From positions 1,674,001 through 1,738,000 of the forward strand of contig NZ_VSRV01000001.1 in NCBI RefSeq assembly GCF_008122525.1: a stretch of 64,000 bases of DNA, read 5' to 3'. This document shows, piece by piece, positions 51,322-60,174 of the stretch. The position numbers and the translations under genes are program-made. Numbering within the stretch: position 1 is the first letter of the stretch; each line of letters starts with the position of its first letter. Source of the DNA: Marinomonas sp. IMCC 4694 (GTDB lineage Bacteria > Pseudomonadota > Gammaproteobacteria > Pseudomonadales > Marinomonadaceae). Below the pieces are notes generated by a model. The model was not told where the DNA came from, ran no database searches, and saw nothing but the letters and a program-made list of their open reading frames with translations.

Positions 51322-52200
51322 TTACTGATTTTCAATGTCTTCAAGCGCTTTCTCAATCGTATCAAACGAAAACTCGAAGCCTTGCTGCTCAAGACGTTTA
51401 GGCACAATTTTAGCCCCTTCAGTCAATAAGCAAGCCATTTCGCCAAATATCGCATTTAACATCCATCTAGGTGTCGGCAAAACAGCAGGTCGATTTAATG
51501 AACGAGCATACGCTTTCGCGAAGTGCTGTTGCTCTATCAATTCAGCAGCGACAAGGTTGTATTCGCCCACATAGTCTTGGTCGCGCATCGCCGTTGTAAT
51601 GGCGTTAACCACATCGTCTATATGAACCCAAGAAAACCATTGCTTGCCACCAGCAATAGGACCTCCTGCACCGAGTTTAAAAGGCAGACGCATTTTATTC
51701 AGCGCACCACCTCTACCTAAGACAACACCCAACCTAAAAATGACAATTCGCGTTTGATCATTTAAGAAGGCGTGGGCTGAGTCTTCCCATGCTTTACAAA
51801 GTTCATGAGAAAAACCACCCTTTGGAGGCGTATCTTCCGAAAATACCCCGTGACGCGCGACCCCATAGAAACCGATGGCCGACATTGAAATAACCAAAGA
51901 AGGAGGGTGCTGCAATGCTAAACGGACTGAGTCTGTCAATGTCACTCGGCTATCGTAAAGGTGTTTTTTACGCTTCTCAGTCCAGGGTTTGCTGGCGATA
52001 TTTTCACCCGCTAAGTTAATGAAAACATCTATTTTTTTGTCAATATTAGAAAGTGTCTCTAGGGTGAACTGTCTAACGCTGGAGTGGAGTCGAGTGTCAA
52101 TTTTTCTAACAACGGCGTAAATATTATGTTCGTTTGGAGACAATGATTTTAGCAGCGATTGCCCAATAAACCCCGTTGCACCCGATACTAAAATGTTCAT
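51322..52200 (-). CDS. yfcH: TIGR01777-family NAD-dependent epimerase-like protein (YfcH-like)
   Basis: SDR-superfamily protein of 292 residues. The N-terminal Rossmann motif is ILVSGATGFIGQSLLKSL (GxxGxxG). NLAGENIASKPWTEKRKKHLYDSRV is the highly typical TIGR01777 block. SAIGFYG holds the active-site region, and a C-terminal DUF1731 follows (VLPTPRWMLNAIFGEMACLLTEGAKIVPKRLEQQGFEFSF). E. coli YfcH has no settled function (family knowledge). A similar protein in other bacteria is linked to cell division (SulA-like annotation), which is not supported by anything here. It is convergent with the zinc-ribbon gene and divergent from cbiX across about 200 bases. Confidence 0.9.
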   Translation of the reverse strand: MNILVSGATGFIGQSLLKSLSPNEHNIYAVVRKIDTRLHSSVRQFTLETLSNIDKKIDVFINLAGENIASKPWTEKRKKHLYDSRVTLTDSVRLALQHPPSLVISMSAIGFYGVARHGVFSEDTPPKGGFSHELCKAWEDSAHAFLNDQTRIVIFRLGVVLGRGGALNKMRLPFKLGAGGPIAGGKQWFSWVHIDDVVNAITTAMRDQDYVGEYNLVAAELIEQQHFAKAYARSLNRPAVLPTPRWMLNAIFGEMACLLTEGAKIVPKRLEQQGFEFSFDTIEKALEDIENQ

Positions 52201-52398
52201 GTTGGCGTCCTTTGATTATAACAATTCTTTTATTTTACGTTTAAAAAAGGAAATAGGATCAATGACTTCTCGATTTTAATTTAGGGTGACGATTTTTCAT
52301 AAATAACCCTTAAAGAATACAGCCTTTTTTGTTCTGCACCTTCTTTTTATGCCATAGGATGGCTAAAATGATGCATTAACGAATTATTAGGTATTGAG

Positions 52399-52776
52399 AT
52401 GCTACGCAAAGAATACGATCACATTATCCTACTGGCACACGGCAGCCCGGACCCTCTCTGGAAACAGCCTTTCGAAGCCTTGTACGCGCAAGTTACTCAA
52501 ACGTATGGCGAAAACAATGTCAGCCTTGCCTATATGGAAATGACCACGCCTTCTCTGGAAGACGCCGTGGCAATGCTTGGAAGCACAGTGAAAAGCGTGG
52601 CGGTATTGCCGTTATTTTTGGCTGTTGGTCGTCATTTGAGGCACGATGTTCCTACACAAATCACCGCCTTACAAAGAGAAGATCTTCACCTAACATTGTT
52701 ACCACCTATTGGTGATGATGAGTTGGTAAAAAAAGCCATGGAAACAGCTGTCGCTAATCACCTAGGTAAAGTATAA
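52399..52776 (+). CDS. Short CbiX-type sirohydrochlorin chelatase-like protein
   Basis: 125-residue single-domain chelatase of the CbiX(S)/SirB class, half the size of class II chelatases such as ferrochelatase. Metal-binding His residues are in IILLAHGSPDPLW (residue about 14) and in VGRHLRHDVP. The AYMEMTTPSLEDAV and VAVLPLFLAVG strands are typical. Such proteins dimerise to form one active site and insert Co or Fe into sirohydrochlorin (family knowledge). No other cobalamin or sirohaem gene is next to it. hemH, a related fold, lies 3 kb upstream. Confidence 0.85.
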   Translation: MLRKEYDHIILLAHGSPDPLWKQPFEALYAQVTQTYGENNVSLAYMEMTTPSLEDAVAMLGSTVKSVAVLPLFLAVGRHLRHDVPTQITALQREDLHLTLLPPIGDDELVKKAMETAVANHLGKV

Positions 52777-52873
52777 GAATGCCGTTTGTTAGTGTGCTGC
52801 AAAACTACGTAGCCCAAGAAAGCGCTGTTCGTAAAAACGCGGTTCAAAACTATTTATAGCTGGAGCACAATGG

Positions 52874-54265
52874 ATGTTATTTAAGCATTTGCCTGATGAA
52901 ATTTTTCAGGCATTGAGCGGCTCTAATAGAGCGCTGGTGGAAGCGGTATTAAAAGATCTAGCTGAGATATTTTATGATCACGCCGAAGATCCGATTAAAG
53001 ACAAATCGGTTATTATCGAATCCATTGAAGACACGCTTCACAAGCTGGACACTGTTGCTTGGCACGACGACCAAAAAGAACCCTTCGATTCGCCTAAAAC
53101 CCTCCATGATTATGCGCTTCGGATTTATCATCGCTTAGTAAACACGGGCTGGTTAGTTGAAGAGCAAGAGCTGTATCGTGTTAGCGTGTTGATGACCCCA
53201 CAAATCTCCATGTTATTAAGGTCGCTTATTGAGATAAGCCAACACGGCAAGCGTAATTATGGGGCAACGGTTTTGAGTATTTTGAGCAACCTCGAATCGG
53301 TTGCTAAACACCCCAAAGAACGTGGTGTCACACTCAGCCAATCGGCCGAAGCCTCTCGAGAATTTTCAGCGCATCTTAACCAAATTCTGCTTGGCATTCG
53401 CAGTTTACAACGAGAATTGTTTGATAGCCGTGACCCCAAAGCCATTGTTGCCGGCTTTTTTGATCTATTTGTAGAAGGTATCTTAATCGCTGACTACAAA
53501 ACACTGAAAACCAGTAACAATCCTTTTCGCTTTAGACGTCAAATATTAGAATTAGCCCAATCGTTTTTAAGTGATTCCAAGACGATGAAGGAAGTGGCTC
53601 AGTGCTATGTTGATCAGCAGCTTATTTCCATGGACAAAGCACTTGTCATGGTTGAGAAAGATTGCCGCGACATCATTCAAACGTTTAGCAATATCGAACA
53701 GCGCTTAGAACGTATTGATGAATACCGTTATCGACTCGAAAAAAGAGCGGCGGATACAGCGCGCTATATGGACAGTTCGCGACCTGGTATGGCCAACAAA
53801 ATAGCGGGCATTATCAGTGATGCGGCTTCTTATCATTCTCTGCCAGTGCTTAAAGGAATGATAGGAGCAAAGTTTGTCGGAGTGGCCTCTGCAGCACAGC
53901 CTTCTCGTCGTAGAGAGCCACCTCCGCCTCGTATTATGACCCCTGTCGAAGTGTCTGCTCAGGCCATCATAATTCGAGACCAACAACGTCGTTTTCATGA
54001 AGCCCGTCAAGTCACTCTTCCTAAAATGCAGAGTTATTTGGAAAAGCAATTAGCCACTGGACGAACAAAGCACATTTTAGACTTTACTATTGAGTCTGTT
54101 GAAGATTTCGTCTGCTTTGACCACTTGCGCTATGTTGGGTCTTTGGGTGTAAATGCAAAGAAAATTGAAGACGAATTTGAAATACAATTTACCCACACCT
54201 ATTTGGATGTGCATAACTTCGTTGAGTGTCGCGAATTTAATGTGGTACGTAGGAGCAAAGCGTAA
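52874..54265 (+). CDS. mksF: Condensin kleisin subunit MksF (JetA-like)
   Basis: 463-residue kleisin-like subunit of a MukBEF-related condensin, first gene of a three-gene operon. It is mostly helical, with a winged-helix-like N-terminal region (EIFQALSGSNRALVEAVLKDLAEIFYD) and a long central coiled-coil (DMIQTFSNIEQRLERIDEYRYRLEKRAADTARY region). The C-terminal part ends in FVECREFNVVRR. Identification rests on size, order and the unmistakable MksE and MksB genes that follow, plus resemblance to MksF/JetA proteins. The ATG at 52874 is used because an ATG at 52870 runs into a stop. GGAG (52861-52864) is the ribosome site. The stop codon overlaps the mksE start by one base (TAATG), implying coupled translation and fixed stoichiometry. 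Confidence 0.85.
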   Translation: MLFKHLPDEIFQALSGSNRALVEAVLKDLAEIFYDHAEDPIKDKSVIIESIEDTLHKLDTVAWHDDQKEPFDSPKTLHDYALRIYHRLVNTGWLVEEQELYRVSVLMTPQISMLLRSLIEISQHGKRNYGATVLSILSNLESVAKHPKERGVTLSQSAEASREFSAHLNQILLGIRSLQRELFDSRDPKAIVAGFFDLFVEGILIADYKTLKTSNNPFRFRRQILELAQSFLSDSKTMKEVAQCYVDQQLISMDKALVMVEKDCRDIIQTFSNIEQRLERIDEYRYRLEKRAADTARYMDSSRPGMANKIAGIISDAASYHSLPVLKGMIGAKFVGVASAAQPSRRREPPPPRIMTPVEVSAQAIIIRDQQRRFHEARQVTLPKMQSYLEKQLATGRTKHILDFTIESVEDFVCFDHLRYVGSLGVNAKKIEDEFEIQFTHTYLDVHNFVECREFNVVRRSKA

Positions 54266-54906
54266 TGCTGAGAGAACTAAAAAAAGTGGTGGAAGAGTCT
54301 GGAAAAGACGCGCAAGAATTCCAGCATACGGCCAACTTCCTAATTGCGAATCAGTTTGCCAGTGCCTACAAGCACGGCCAGCGTAAACATTATTTACTGT
54401 TGGAGTCTTACCAAGACTATTTTGGTCGTCTGTTTGACGCACTTGGCATGACGCTGTATCTCAATGAAAATGAGCGCTTGGCGGGGCTTTTACCGGTCCA
54501 AAAAGAAGCCTTTGTTCGACTTAAAACAGACGAGACTTTGTTTTTATTAGTGCTACGTCAGATTTATGAAGAAAAGATCGAGAATTTCGAAGTCGATAAT
54601 GGTTTTGTGGCTACGGATACCCGCCATGTTTTAAACCGCTTTGTGCAGTTGGTCAAACGTGACATTCCTAATGAAACACGCTTCAAAGATATCTTGGCGT
54701 TGCTAAGTCGACATGGCGTATTGATTCGGGGCAAATCTTATGAAGAAGACAGCAAGAATCAGATAATCAATATTACGCCAGTTGTTCGTTTAATCGTGAC
54801 AGAAGCTTATTTAAGACAATTAGAGTCATTCAACGATACAGATCCTGATGAAGATGATGTTGTTGAACTGGAAGCCAACGACGCACAAGACACTCCTCAG
54901 GATTAG
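54265..54906 (+). CDS. mksE: Condensin subunit MksE (DUF4194, JetB-like)
   Basis: 213-residue MukE-like (KITE) subunit of the Mks/Wadjet-type condensin. It shows the DUF4194 pattern of tandem winged helices: FLIANQFASAYKHGQRKHYLLLESYQDYFGRLFDALGM, LAGLLPVQKEAFVRLKTDETLFLLVLRQIYEEKI, then ILALLSRHGVLIRGKSYEED and INITPVVRLIVTEAYLRQLE. The C-terminus is highly acidic. In these complexes MksE bridges the kleisin MksF and the ATPase MksB and contributes DNA contacts (family knowledge). It is one-base overlapped with mksF and 9 bases from mksB. Confidence 0.9.
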   Translation: MLRELKKVVEESGKDAQEFQHTANFLIANQFASAYKHGQRKHYLLLESYQDYFGRLFDALGMTLYLNENERLAGLLPVQKEAFVRLKTDETLFLLVLRQIYEEKIENFEVDNGFVATDTRHVLNRFVQLVKRDIPNETRFKDILALLSRHGVLIRGKSYEEDSKNQIINITPVVRLIVTEAYLRQLESFNDTDPDEDDVVELEANDAQDTPQD

Positions 54907-54915
54907 GGCCATAAC

Positions 54916-57900
54916 ATGAAAAAGCTGAATCGAATCGTATTAGTGAACTGGTATCTACTGGGCGCAGAAGAAATTAATATTCGTGGCAACACGGCCATTA
55001 TTGGACCGACAGGGTCGGGCAAATCGTCGTTATTAGATGCCATTCAAACGGTATTAACAGGAGCCAGTAAGCGCCATCTCAATTACAACGCCAGTGCCAA
55101 CGATGGTAAAGCTAGCGGTCGAAGTATCCGTTCTTATATATTAGGAATGATCGATTCAGGCTCTGCCAATATAAAAAGCCTAGGAACACAACCTAGGCAA
55201 GACGCGACGAGTTACCTGGCCCTAGTGTTTGAAGACAGTAAAACAGGCAAAGAGTCCAGTGTCGGCTTAGCGTTAAGCGCTTCTTTGTCTTCACCGGAAG
55301 AAGATGTACTTGGTCGTTTTGTGTTGTCCAACGTGGGCGTTAGAAAATCCGATTTTATCGATGCATTGGAAGGGAAAAGTTACCAAGCAAAACCATGGAT
55401 TGAAGTCCGTGAAACGATGAAAAAAACAGCTCTGGACCCTTACATTAAATCGGGCAGTGCGTCAGCAACACAATATATTAATCGTTACCTTGAAGAGTTA
55501 AGCCCAAGTGCAGACCACCTCATAACATTAGACAGCTTTTTAAAGAACTTTAAAAATGCGCTGAAATTTGTCCCCATTGCCTCACCCACGCGCTTTGTAC
55601 AAGACTTTGTATTGGCAGAAGCGCCTTTACAAATTGGGGCGTATCAAAAGTCTTTGAACGAATATCGCCAACTTGAAGCCAAAACGCTTGAAGTAGCTAA
55701 GCGCATTGATGACCTCGAGCTGATCAAACAAGATTGCGAAAAAAAGCACCAACAAGAACAAAGTTCGGTTAATTATCAGTGGATTGCCACAGAAGCACGT
55801 TTTGATGAACTCGGTGCCAAACAAGACGACATTCAAGATCAATATGAATTACAAAAAGAACGCGAAGAAGAAATAGAAGAGGAGTTAGCCACACAAGCCA
55901 GCCTGATCAAACAACTGCAAAGTCAATTGTTACGGTTTGAGCAGCAGTATGAACACTCTGATGTCGGCTTGAAACTTCAACAATTAGAACAAAATAAAAA
56001 GCTTCTGGTTCTGCAATCGCAGCAAGATCAAAAAGCCGTTTTACAAGTTCGCCAACTGACCTTGTTACTGTCATCTTTACAGTCTTACGATACACTTTTA
56101 TCTACGGATACAATAAATTTAGTCAAAGAGTTTGCCCAGTTTGACGGTTTAATCTCTGAAACTGGACAGGTAGAAGGCAATTTAAAACCGCTCACACAAA
56201 GACTAGTGGCATTAAATGCATTACTGGACAAAGAGAAAGCGCAGGTGTTTGCACAGCGATCCCTTTTAAACCGTAACATTTTAAACTTAAAAGACGAATG
56301 TAAGCAGTTAGAGTCTGATGTGTCTTCGTTAAAAGGTGGCGTTAGTCCCTTATCACAAAACACCAAACGTCTCATCGCCTTGCTAAACGAAGCAAACATC
56401 ACAGCAACACCATTAAGCCATCTTTCTGAGGTAACAGATAGGAAGTGGCAGGATGCCATAGAAGGGTATTTAGGCGCTCAACGTGAAGCCCTAATTGTTG
56501 AACCTGACGATGCAGAGGCGGCGATTCGTATCTTTCGTGCGCACAGGCGACAACTTATGGGATGTCGTGTTATTGACACGACTCAAACCCGACTCTGGTT
56601 AAACCGTGGTGATCAAAACTCCGCCTTACGCTTTATTCGGTGTAACAACGATCATGCGCAAGCCTATCTCAACCGTCGCCTTGGCGGCATTAAACCTGTT
56701 GAAACCGAACGAGAACTGTTGCGAGAAGACAGTGCCATGACCGCAGATGGCATGTTGAAGTTAGCAGGCACCATTTCTACCATTCGATTTGTCTCTCATA
56801 TGATGGTGGGTATTAATACTGATGGGATGCGTGAATCTCGTGAAAAGCAGCTTGCCAACCTTAGTGCGGAACTAATGGACTTTTTAAAGGCAGATCAACG
56901 TCTTGAGCAAGCCGATTCCCTATTGGGCCGTGTGATGGCTAATAATCAGTTTGACGTTGATGTGATAGGAAATGCCAGTCATACACTGACTCGATTGACA
57001 CAGGAATTAGAGTCTGTCGAAGCAGAAATTTCTCAGTTGCAACAGCATGATGATACGGAATTACAAGAGCGCATCGAAGCGCTTAAGTTGCGAATTGCTA
57101 ATGTTGAGCTGGAGCAGAAAAAATTAGACCGCGAGCGTCAGCAAATTGCGGAACAATTTGGCGCTTTGAACACACAAAAAAGCCAGTTAAGTTCGGCATT
57201 AGCGGCACTTGACGAAGAGAGAAGTCGCTTGACGTCTAATGCAAAGTATAATGCTGAATTTGCGAGTGAACGTTACGCGTTGCTCGAAGGCAGTATGGTA
57301 AGTGGGGCGGCGATTTACAAAGAAGCCATCAGTCGAGCCGATAAAGCCAATGAAAAAGCACGTGGGTTTGACCAAAAAGTCCGTAAAGAAGTTGCTGATC
57401 ATTACGGCAAATATCATCACGCAAATGTAGACGACGACATTCAATTAGATTATTTAGAATCCAAGTTTGAAGAGTTTGAGCACTATGTTATTCATCAGAT
57501 CGATGTCTTAAGTGAGACCGAACTCGCCAAATACGCAAAACGTGCTGAACTTGCACGTAAAGAAGCCGAAGAGACGTTCCGATCAGACTATGTATCCAAG
57601 TTAAAAGATTCTCTTGATCAGGTTGCACACATAATAAGAGAGCTGAACCATAGCCTTAAACGTCGTCCTTTTAACCAGGAAATCTATCAATTTCGTTGCT
57701 ACCCTAATGGAGACATGAAAGATATTTTAGACTTAGTAGAGCGCTTTAGTGCGCAGGATCACGCCAACGTTGGCGGATTATTTGATCCACATTTAAGTAA
57801 CGACCCTGATCACGTGCGCGCTATTGCGTCGATTCAGGCACTTATCTCTGATAATGAAAAACACCAAGATTTGGCCGATTACCGTAAGTTCTACAATTTT

Positions 57901-58332
57901 GAAGTTGACATTCTCGATGCTGAAGGTAACAAGAAAACCACATTAAGTCAGCGGATTCAAACAGGGTCTGGTGGTGAGCATCAAATACCTTTTTATCTTG
58001 CGATTGCCGCGGCGTTATCTACGACGTATCGTTTGCATGAAACCACCGACGGTGAAATCGTTGGTGGATTTTCATTAGCAATGTTTGACGAAGCCTTTAA
58101 CAAGATAGATATGATTAAAACATCCACTTGCATGGGTTTTATGAAAGACATTGGGTTACAAGTCATTGCGGCCGCGCCAGATGACAAGCGTGCTGTTATG
58201 GCTGCCAATATGGACACTATTATTAGCGTTTGGCGTGAAGGGGGGGCGGTTTCAATTGATGTTGCCTACCCAAAAGAGAAAGGACAAGTGTTATTAAATG
58301 GTCAAAGTGATACCGTTCTTACATCGCCTTAA
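54916..58332 (+). CDS. mksB: SMC-like condensin ATPase MksB (JetC-like)
   Basis: 1138-residue SMC-family ATPase, the motor of the complex. Walker A is IIGPTGSGKSSLLDAIQTVL (residues about 30-38). Long coiled-coil arms span about 270-460 and 620-880, separated by a hinge-like globular part (about 480-610: LSHLSEVTDRKWQDAIEGYLGAQREALIV). The C-terminal head has the ABC signature GSGGEHQIPFYLAIAAAL (about 1016) and Walker B LAMFDEAFNKID (about 1055-1065). N-terminal VLVNWYLLGAEEI is typical of MksB/JetC. The complex should extrude DNA loops. In Wadjet systems a nuclease JetD/MksG follows, but here the next genes are bolA and signalling genes. A chromosome-organisation role is therefore more likely than plasmid defence, unless the nuclease lies elsewhere. 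Confidence 0.92.
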   Translation: MKKLNRIVLVNWYLLGAEEINIRGNTAIIGPTGSGKSSLLDAIQTVLTGASKRHLNYNASANDGKASGRSIRSYILGMIDSGSANIKSLGTQPRQDATSYLALVFEDSKTGKESSVGLALSASLSSPEEDVLGRFVLSNVGVRKSDFIDALEGKSYQAKPWIEVRETMKKTALDPYIKSGSASATQYINRYLEELSPSADHLITLDSFLKNFKNALKFVPIASPTRFVQDFVLAEAPLQIGAYQKSLNEYRQLEAKTLEVAKRIDDLELIKQDCEKKHQQEQSSVNYQWIATEARFDELGAKQDDIQDQYELQKEREEEIEEELATQASLIKQLQSQLLRFEQQYEHSDVGLKLQQLEQNKKLLVLQSQQDQKAVLQVRQLTLLLSSLQSYDTLLSTDTINLVKEFAQFDGLISETGQVEGNLKPLTQRLVALNALLDKEKAQVFAQRSLLNRNILNLKDECKQLESDVSSLKGGVSPLSQNTKRLIALLNEANITATPLSHLSEVTDRKWQDAIEGYLGAQREALIVEPDDAEAAIRIFRAHRRQLMGCRVIDTTQTRLWLNRGDQNSALRFIRCNNDHAQAYLNRRLGGIKPVETERELLREDSAMTADGMLKLAGTISTIRFVSHMMVGINTDGMRESREKQLANLSAELMDFLKADQRLEQADSLLGRVMANNQFDVDVIGNASHTLTRLTQELESVEAEISQLQQHDDTELQERIEALKLRIANVELEQKKLDRERQQIAEQFGALNTQKSQLSSALAALDEERSRLTSNAKYNAEFASERYALLEGSMVSGAAIYKEAISRADKANEKARGFDQKVRKEVADHYGKYHHANVDDDIQLDYLESKFEEFEHYVIHQIDVLSETELAKYAKRAELARKEAEETFRSDYVSKLKDSLDQVAHIIRELNHSLKRRPFNQEIYQFRCYPNGDMKDILDLVERFSAQDHANVGGLFDPHLSNDPDHVRAIASIQALISDNEKHQDLADYRKFYNFEVDILDAEGNKKTTLSQRIQTGSGGEHQIPFYLAIAAALSTTYRLHETTDGEIVGGFSLAMFDEAFNKIDMIKTSTCMGFMKDIGLQVIAAAPDDKRAVMAANMDTIISVWREGGAVSIDVAYPKEKGQVLLNGQSDTVLTSP

Positions 58333-58352
58333 TTCTTAGATACGAGAAAAAA

Positions 58353-58655
58353 ATGATACAAGAAAAAATAGATCAATGTCTAAAAGACTCAATGGATGTG
58401 CATTTTATGACACTGGAAAATGAAAGCAGTATGCACAATGTACCTGCGGGAAGCGAATCACACTTTAAGTTGATTTTAGCCAGCGACGCCTTTAAAGGAA
58501 AGCGATTAGTGCAGCGGCACCAGCTTGTGTATTCCATTTTGTCAGAGGAAATGAAACAGATTCATGCCTTGGCAATGCACCTGTATACACAAAAGGAATG
58601 GACTGAGCGCAACGAAATGGCGCCTTCCTCGCCGCAATGTCATGGGGGAGAGTAA
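58353..58655 (+). CDS. bolA: BolA-family protein
   Basis: 100-residue BolA family member. It has the expected order of an N-terminal helix (QEKIDQCLKDSMDVHFMTLENES), then the strand-turn HNVPAGSESHFKLILASDAFKGKRLVQRHQLVYSIL, where RLVQRHQLVYSIL contains the nearly invariant RH of the family, and the terminal helix EEMKQIHALAMHLYTQKEW. BolA proteins bind monothiol glutaredoxins through [2Fe-2S] clusters, and E. coli BolA also regulates transcription and morphology (family knowledge). The length and HALAMHLYTQKEW match E. coli BolA more than the short IbaG type. It starts 20 bases after mksB. Confidence 0.92.
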   Translation: MIQEKIDQCLKDSMDVHFMTLENESSMHNVPAGSESHFKLILASDAFKGKRLVQRHQLVYSILSEEMKQIHALAMHLYTQKEWTERNEMAPSSPQCHGGE

Positions 58656-58682
58656 GGTAAATAGCCTTGACTCAATACGATA

Positions 58683-58985
58683 ATGAGCATAACAGTCACT
58701 TTAAAAGAAGATCAAGATACGGCTGTCATCGCCGTTGTCGGTAGCTTTGATTTTTCATTATTTAATGACTTTAGAGTCGCTTACAGCGATCTTTTGAAGT
58801 CTTATAGGTATTATGTTGTCGACATGACGATGGTGGAATATTTAGACAGCGCGGCACTGGGAATGTTGTTAAGTATGCGGAATTTCATCGCCTCTGACAG
58901 CCATATTCAACTCCGCGGAGCCAATGCGTTCATTAAAAATATTCTGATGATTTCTCGTTTTGATAAGCGTTTTGACATTCAATAA
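58683..58985 (+). CDS. STAS-domain anti-sigma factor antagonist
   Basis: 100-residue single STAS domain. The phosphorylatable Ser is in MVEYLDSAALGMLLSMRNF, the classical DSxxLGxLL site. SITVTLKEDQDTAVIAVVGSFDFSLFNDFR and IQLRGANAFIKNILMISRFDKRFDI complete the fold. Such proteins bind an anti-sigma kinase when unphosphorylated. The downstream gene encodes the matching PP2C phosphatase, so the two form a partner-switching output like HsbA/HsbR of Pseudomonas or RsbV/RsbU of Bacillus (analogy). There are 27 bases to bolA and 10 bases to the phosphatase start. No anti-sigma kinase is encoded nearby. Confidence 0.9.
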   Translation: MSITVTLKEDQDTAVIAVVGSFDFSLFNDFRVAYSDLLKSYRYYVVDMTMVEYLDSAALGMLLSMRNFIASDSHIQLRGANAFIKNILMISRFDKRFDIQ

Positions 58986-58995
58986 GGTCAATGAA

Positions 58996-60147
58996 ATGAA
59001 ATTATTATGCGTAGACAGTGAGTTCGTTTATCGCGAAATTATTACATTATGCGCAGTGAAAGTTGGTGTAGAAGTCAACACTGTCGCCAATTACGACGAG
59101 GCGGTGTCGGCGTTCATCAAGGATAAACCTGATATCGTTACCCTAGATGTGATTGTTAACGGTGGTAGCGGTTTTGAGCTGGTAAAAAAGCTCAAGTCAT
59201 TGTGTGGAAATCGTTTTGTACCGATGATCTTTTTAGCGTCGCATACCACGGATGCGGTTATGGATACCTGTTTTCAATACGGTGCAGATGACTTCATTCC
59301 AAAACCTTTTAACGAAGTATTATTCAATATTCGATTAAAAACACACATGCGTCATATTGAACTAATGAAGGAGATGTATCGTAAAAATAAAGCGCTAACC
59401 TATTATCAGGACATGATAGAGCGTGAGCATGAAATGGCTCATCATGTGCTAGACCATATTCAGACTCGGAGCGAAGCCAATTCTCAATACGTGGCGATTA
59501 CACGTTTGTCAGCGGCCAGTTTTAATGGGGATTTGGCATTAGTGAAAACACGATCCGACGGTGCGCGCTTGGTATTTGTTGGGGATTTCACGGGACACGG
59601 ACTTCCAGCCTCGATCGGCGCACTGCCTGTGATGCAGGCTTTTTTTGATGCGGTCGATGATTTGCTGGATATTGATGAATTGGCAGAAAAAATCAATCGA
59701 ATATTGATCGGCATTTTGCCCGATTACATGTTCTGTGCAGGTTACCTTATTTTGATAGTGCCAGGTGGAAAGATTTTATACTGGGGTGGAGGGATGCCAA
59801 ATGCTCTAATCCGACGAATAGATGGTCACATTGATTATTTAGTCTCTCATCATATGCCATTGGGTATTCTTGGTATTGAGGAGTTTGAGGCAGATTTACA
59901 AAGCAACCAATTACAACTTGGCGATACGCTGGTGATTGTTTCTGACGGGGTATTGGAACTGAAGAACAGCGAAGACGACATGCTGGGCGACAACAAAGTG
60001 AAAGTCATGATTTCTCAGGTATATGCCAATGATGACCTATTGGCTGCTCAGCAATCTATAGAGCGTAGACTGTACGACTACCGTGGAGATTCAGTGCAAC
60101 TTGACGACATCACTCTCGTTGCACTAAGAAGTACCTGTTCCAAATAG
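58996..60147 (+). CDS. Response regulator with PP2C (SpoIIE/RsbU-type) phosphatase
   Basis: 383-residue two-domain protein. The receiver (about 1-120) has phospho-acceptor Asp in IVTLDVIVNGGSGFELV, switch residues in IFLASHTTD and Lys in DDFIPKPFNE. The first acidic pair is reduced to LLCVDSEF, that is VDS rather than DD. A coiled linker leads to a SpoIIE-type PP2C domain (about 170-383) with VFVGDFTGHGLPASIGALPV (metal-binding GDxxGHG), YWGGGMPNALI and LVIVSDGVLELKNSEDDMLG. It should dephosphorylate the STAS protein encoded just upstream. Unlike Pseudomonas HsbR it has no C-terminal HATPase kinase domain. The start at 58996 has AAGG upstream; an in-frame ATG at 58960 overlaps the STAS gene. 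Confidence 0.9.
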   Translation: MKLLCVDSEFVYREIITLCAVKVGVEVNTVANYDEAVSAFIKDKPDIVTLDVIVNGGSGFELVKKLKSLCGNRFVPMIFLASHTTDAVMDTCFQYGADDFIPKPFNEVLFNIRLKTHMRHIELMKEMYRKNKALTYYQDMIEREHEMAHHVLDHIQTRSEANSQYVAITRLSAASFNGDLALVKTRSDGARLVFVGDFTGHGLPASIGALPVMQAFFDAVDDLLDIDELAEKINRILIGILPDYMFCAGYLILIVPGGKILYWGGGMPNALIRRIDGHIDYLVSHHMPLGILGIEEFEADLQSNQLQLGDTLVIVSDGVLELKNSEDDMLGDNKVKVMISQVYANDDLLAAQQSIERRLYDYRGDSVQLDDITLVALRSTCSK

Positions 60148-60174
60148 CCTAACGTTACTCGTTTCTGAGAAGCG

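Noticed and set aside
52777..52873. A 26-codon ORF (starting MPFVSVLQNY) between cbiX and mksF
   Set aside because: It lacks a convincing ribosome site, similarity or conserved features; treated as spacer.
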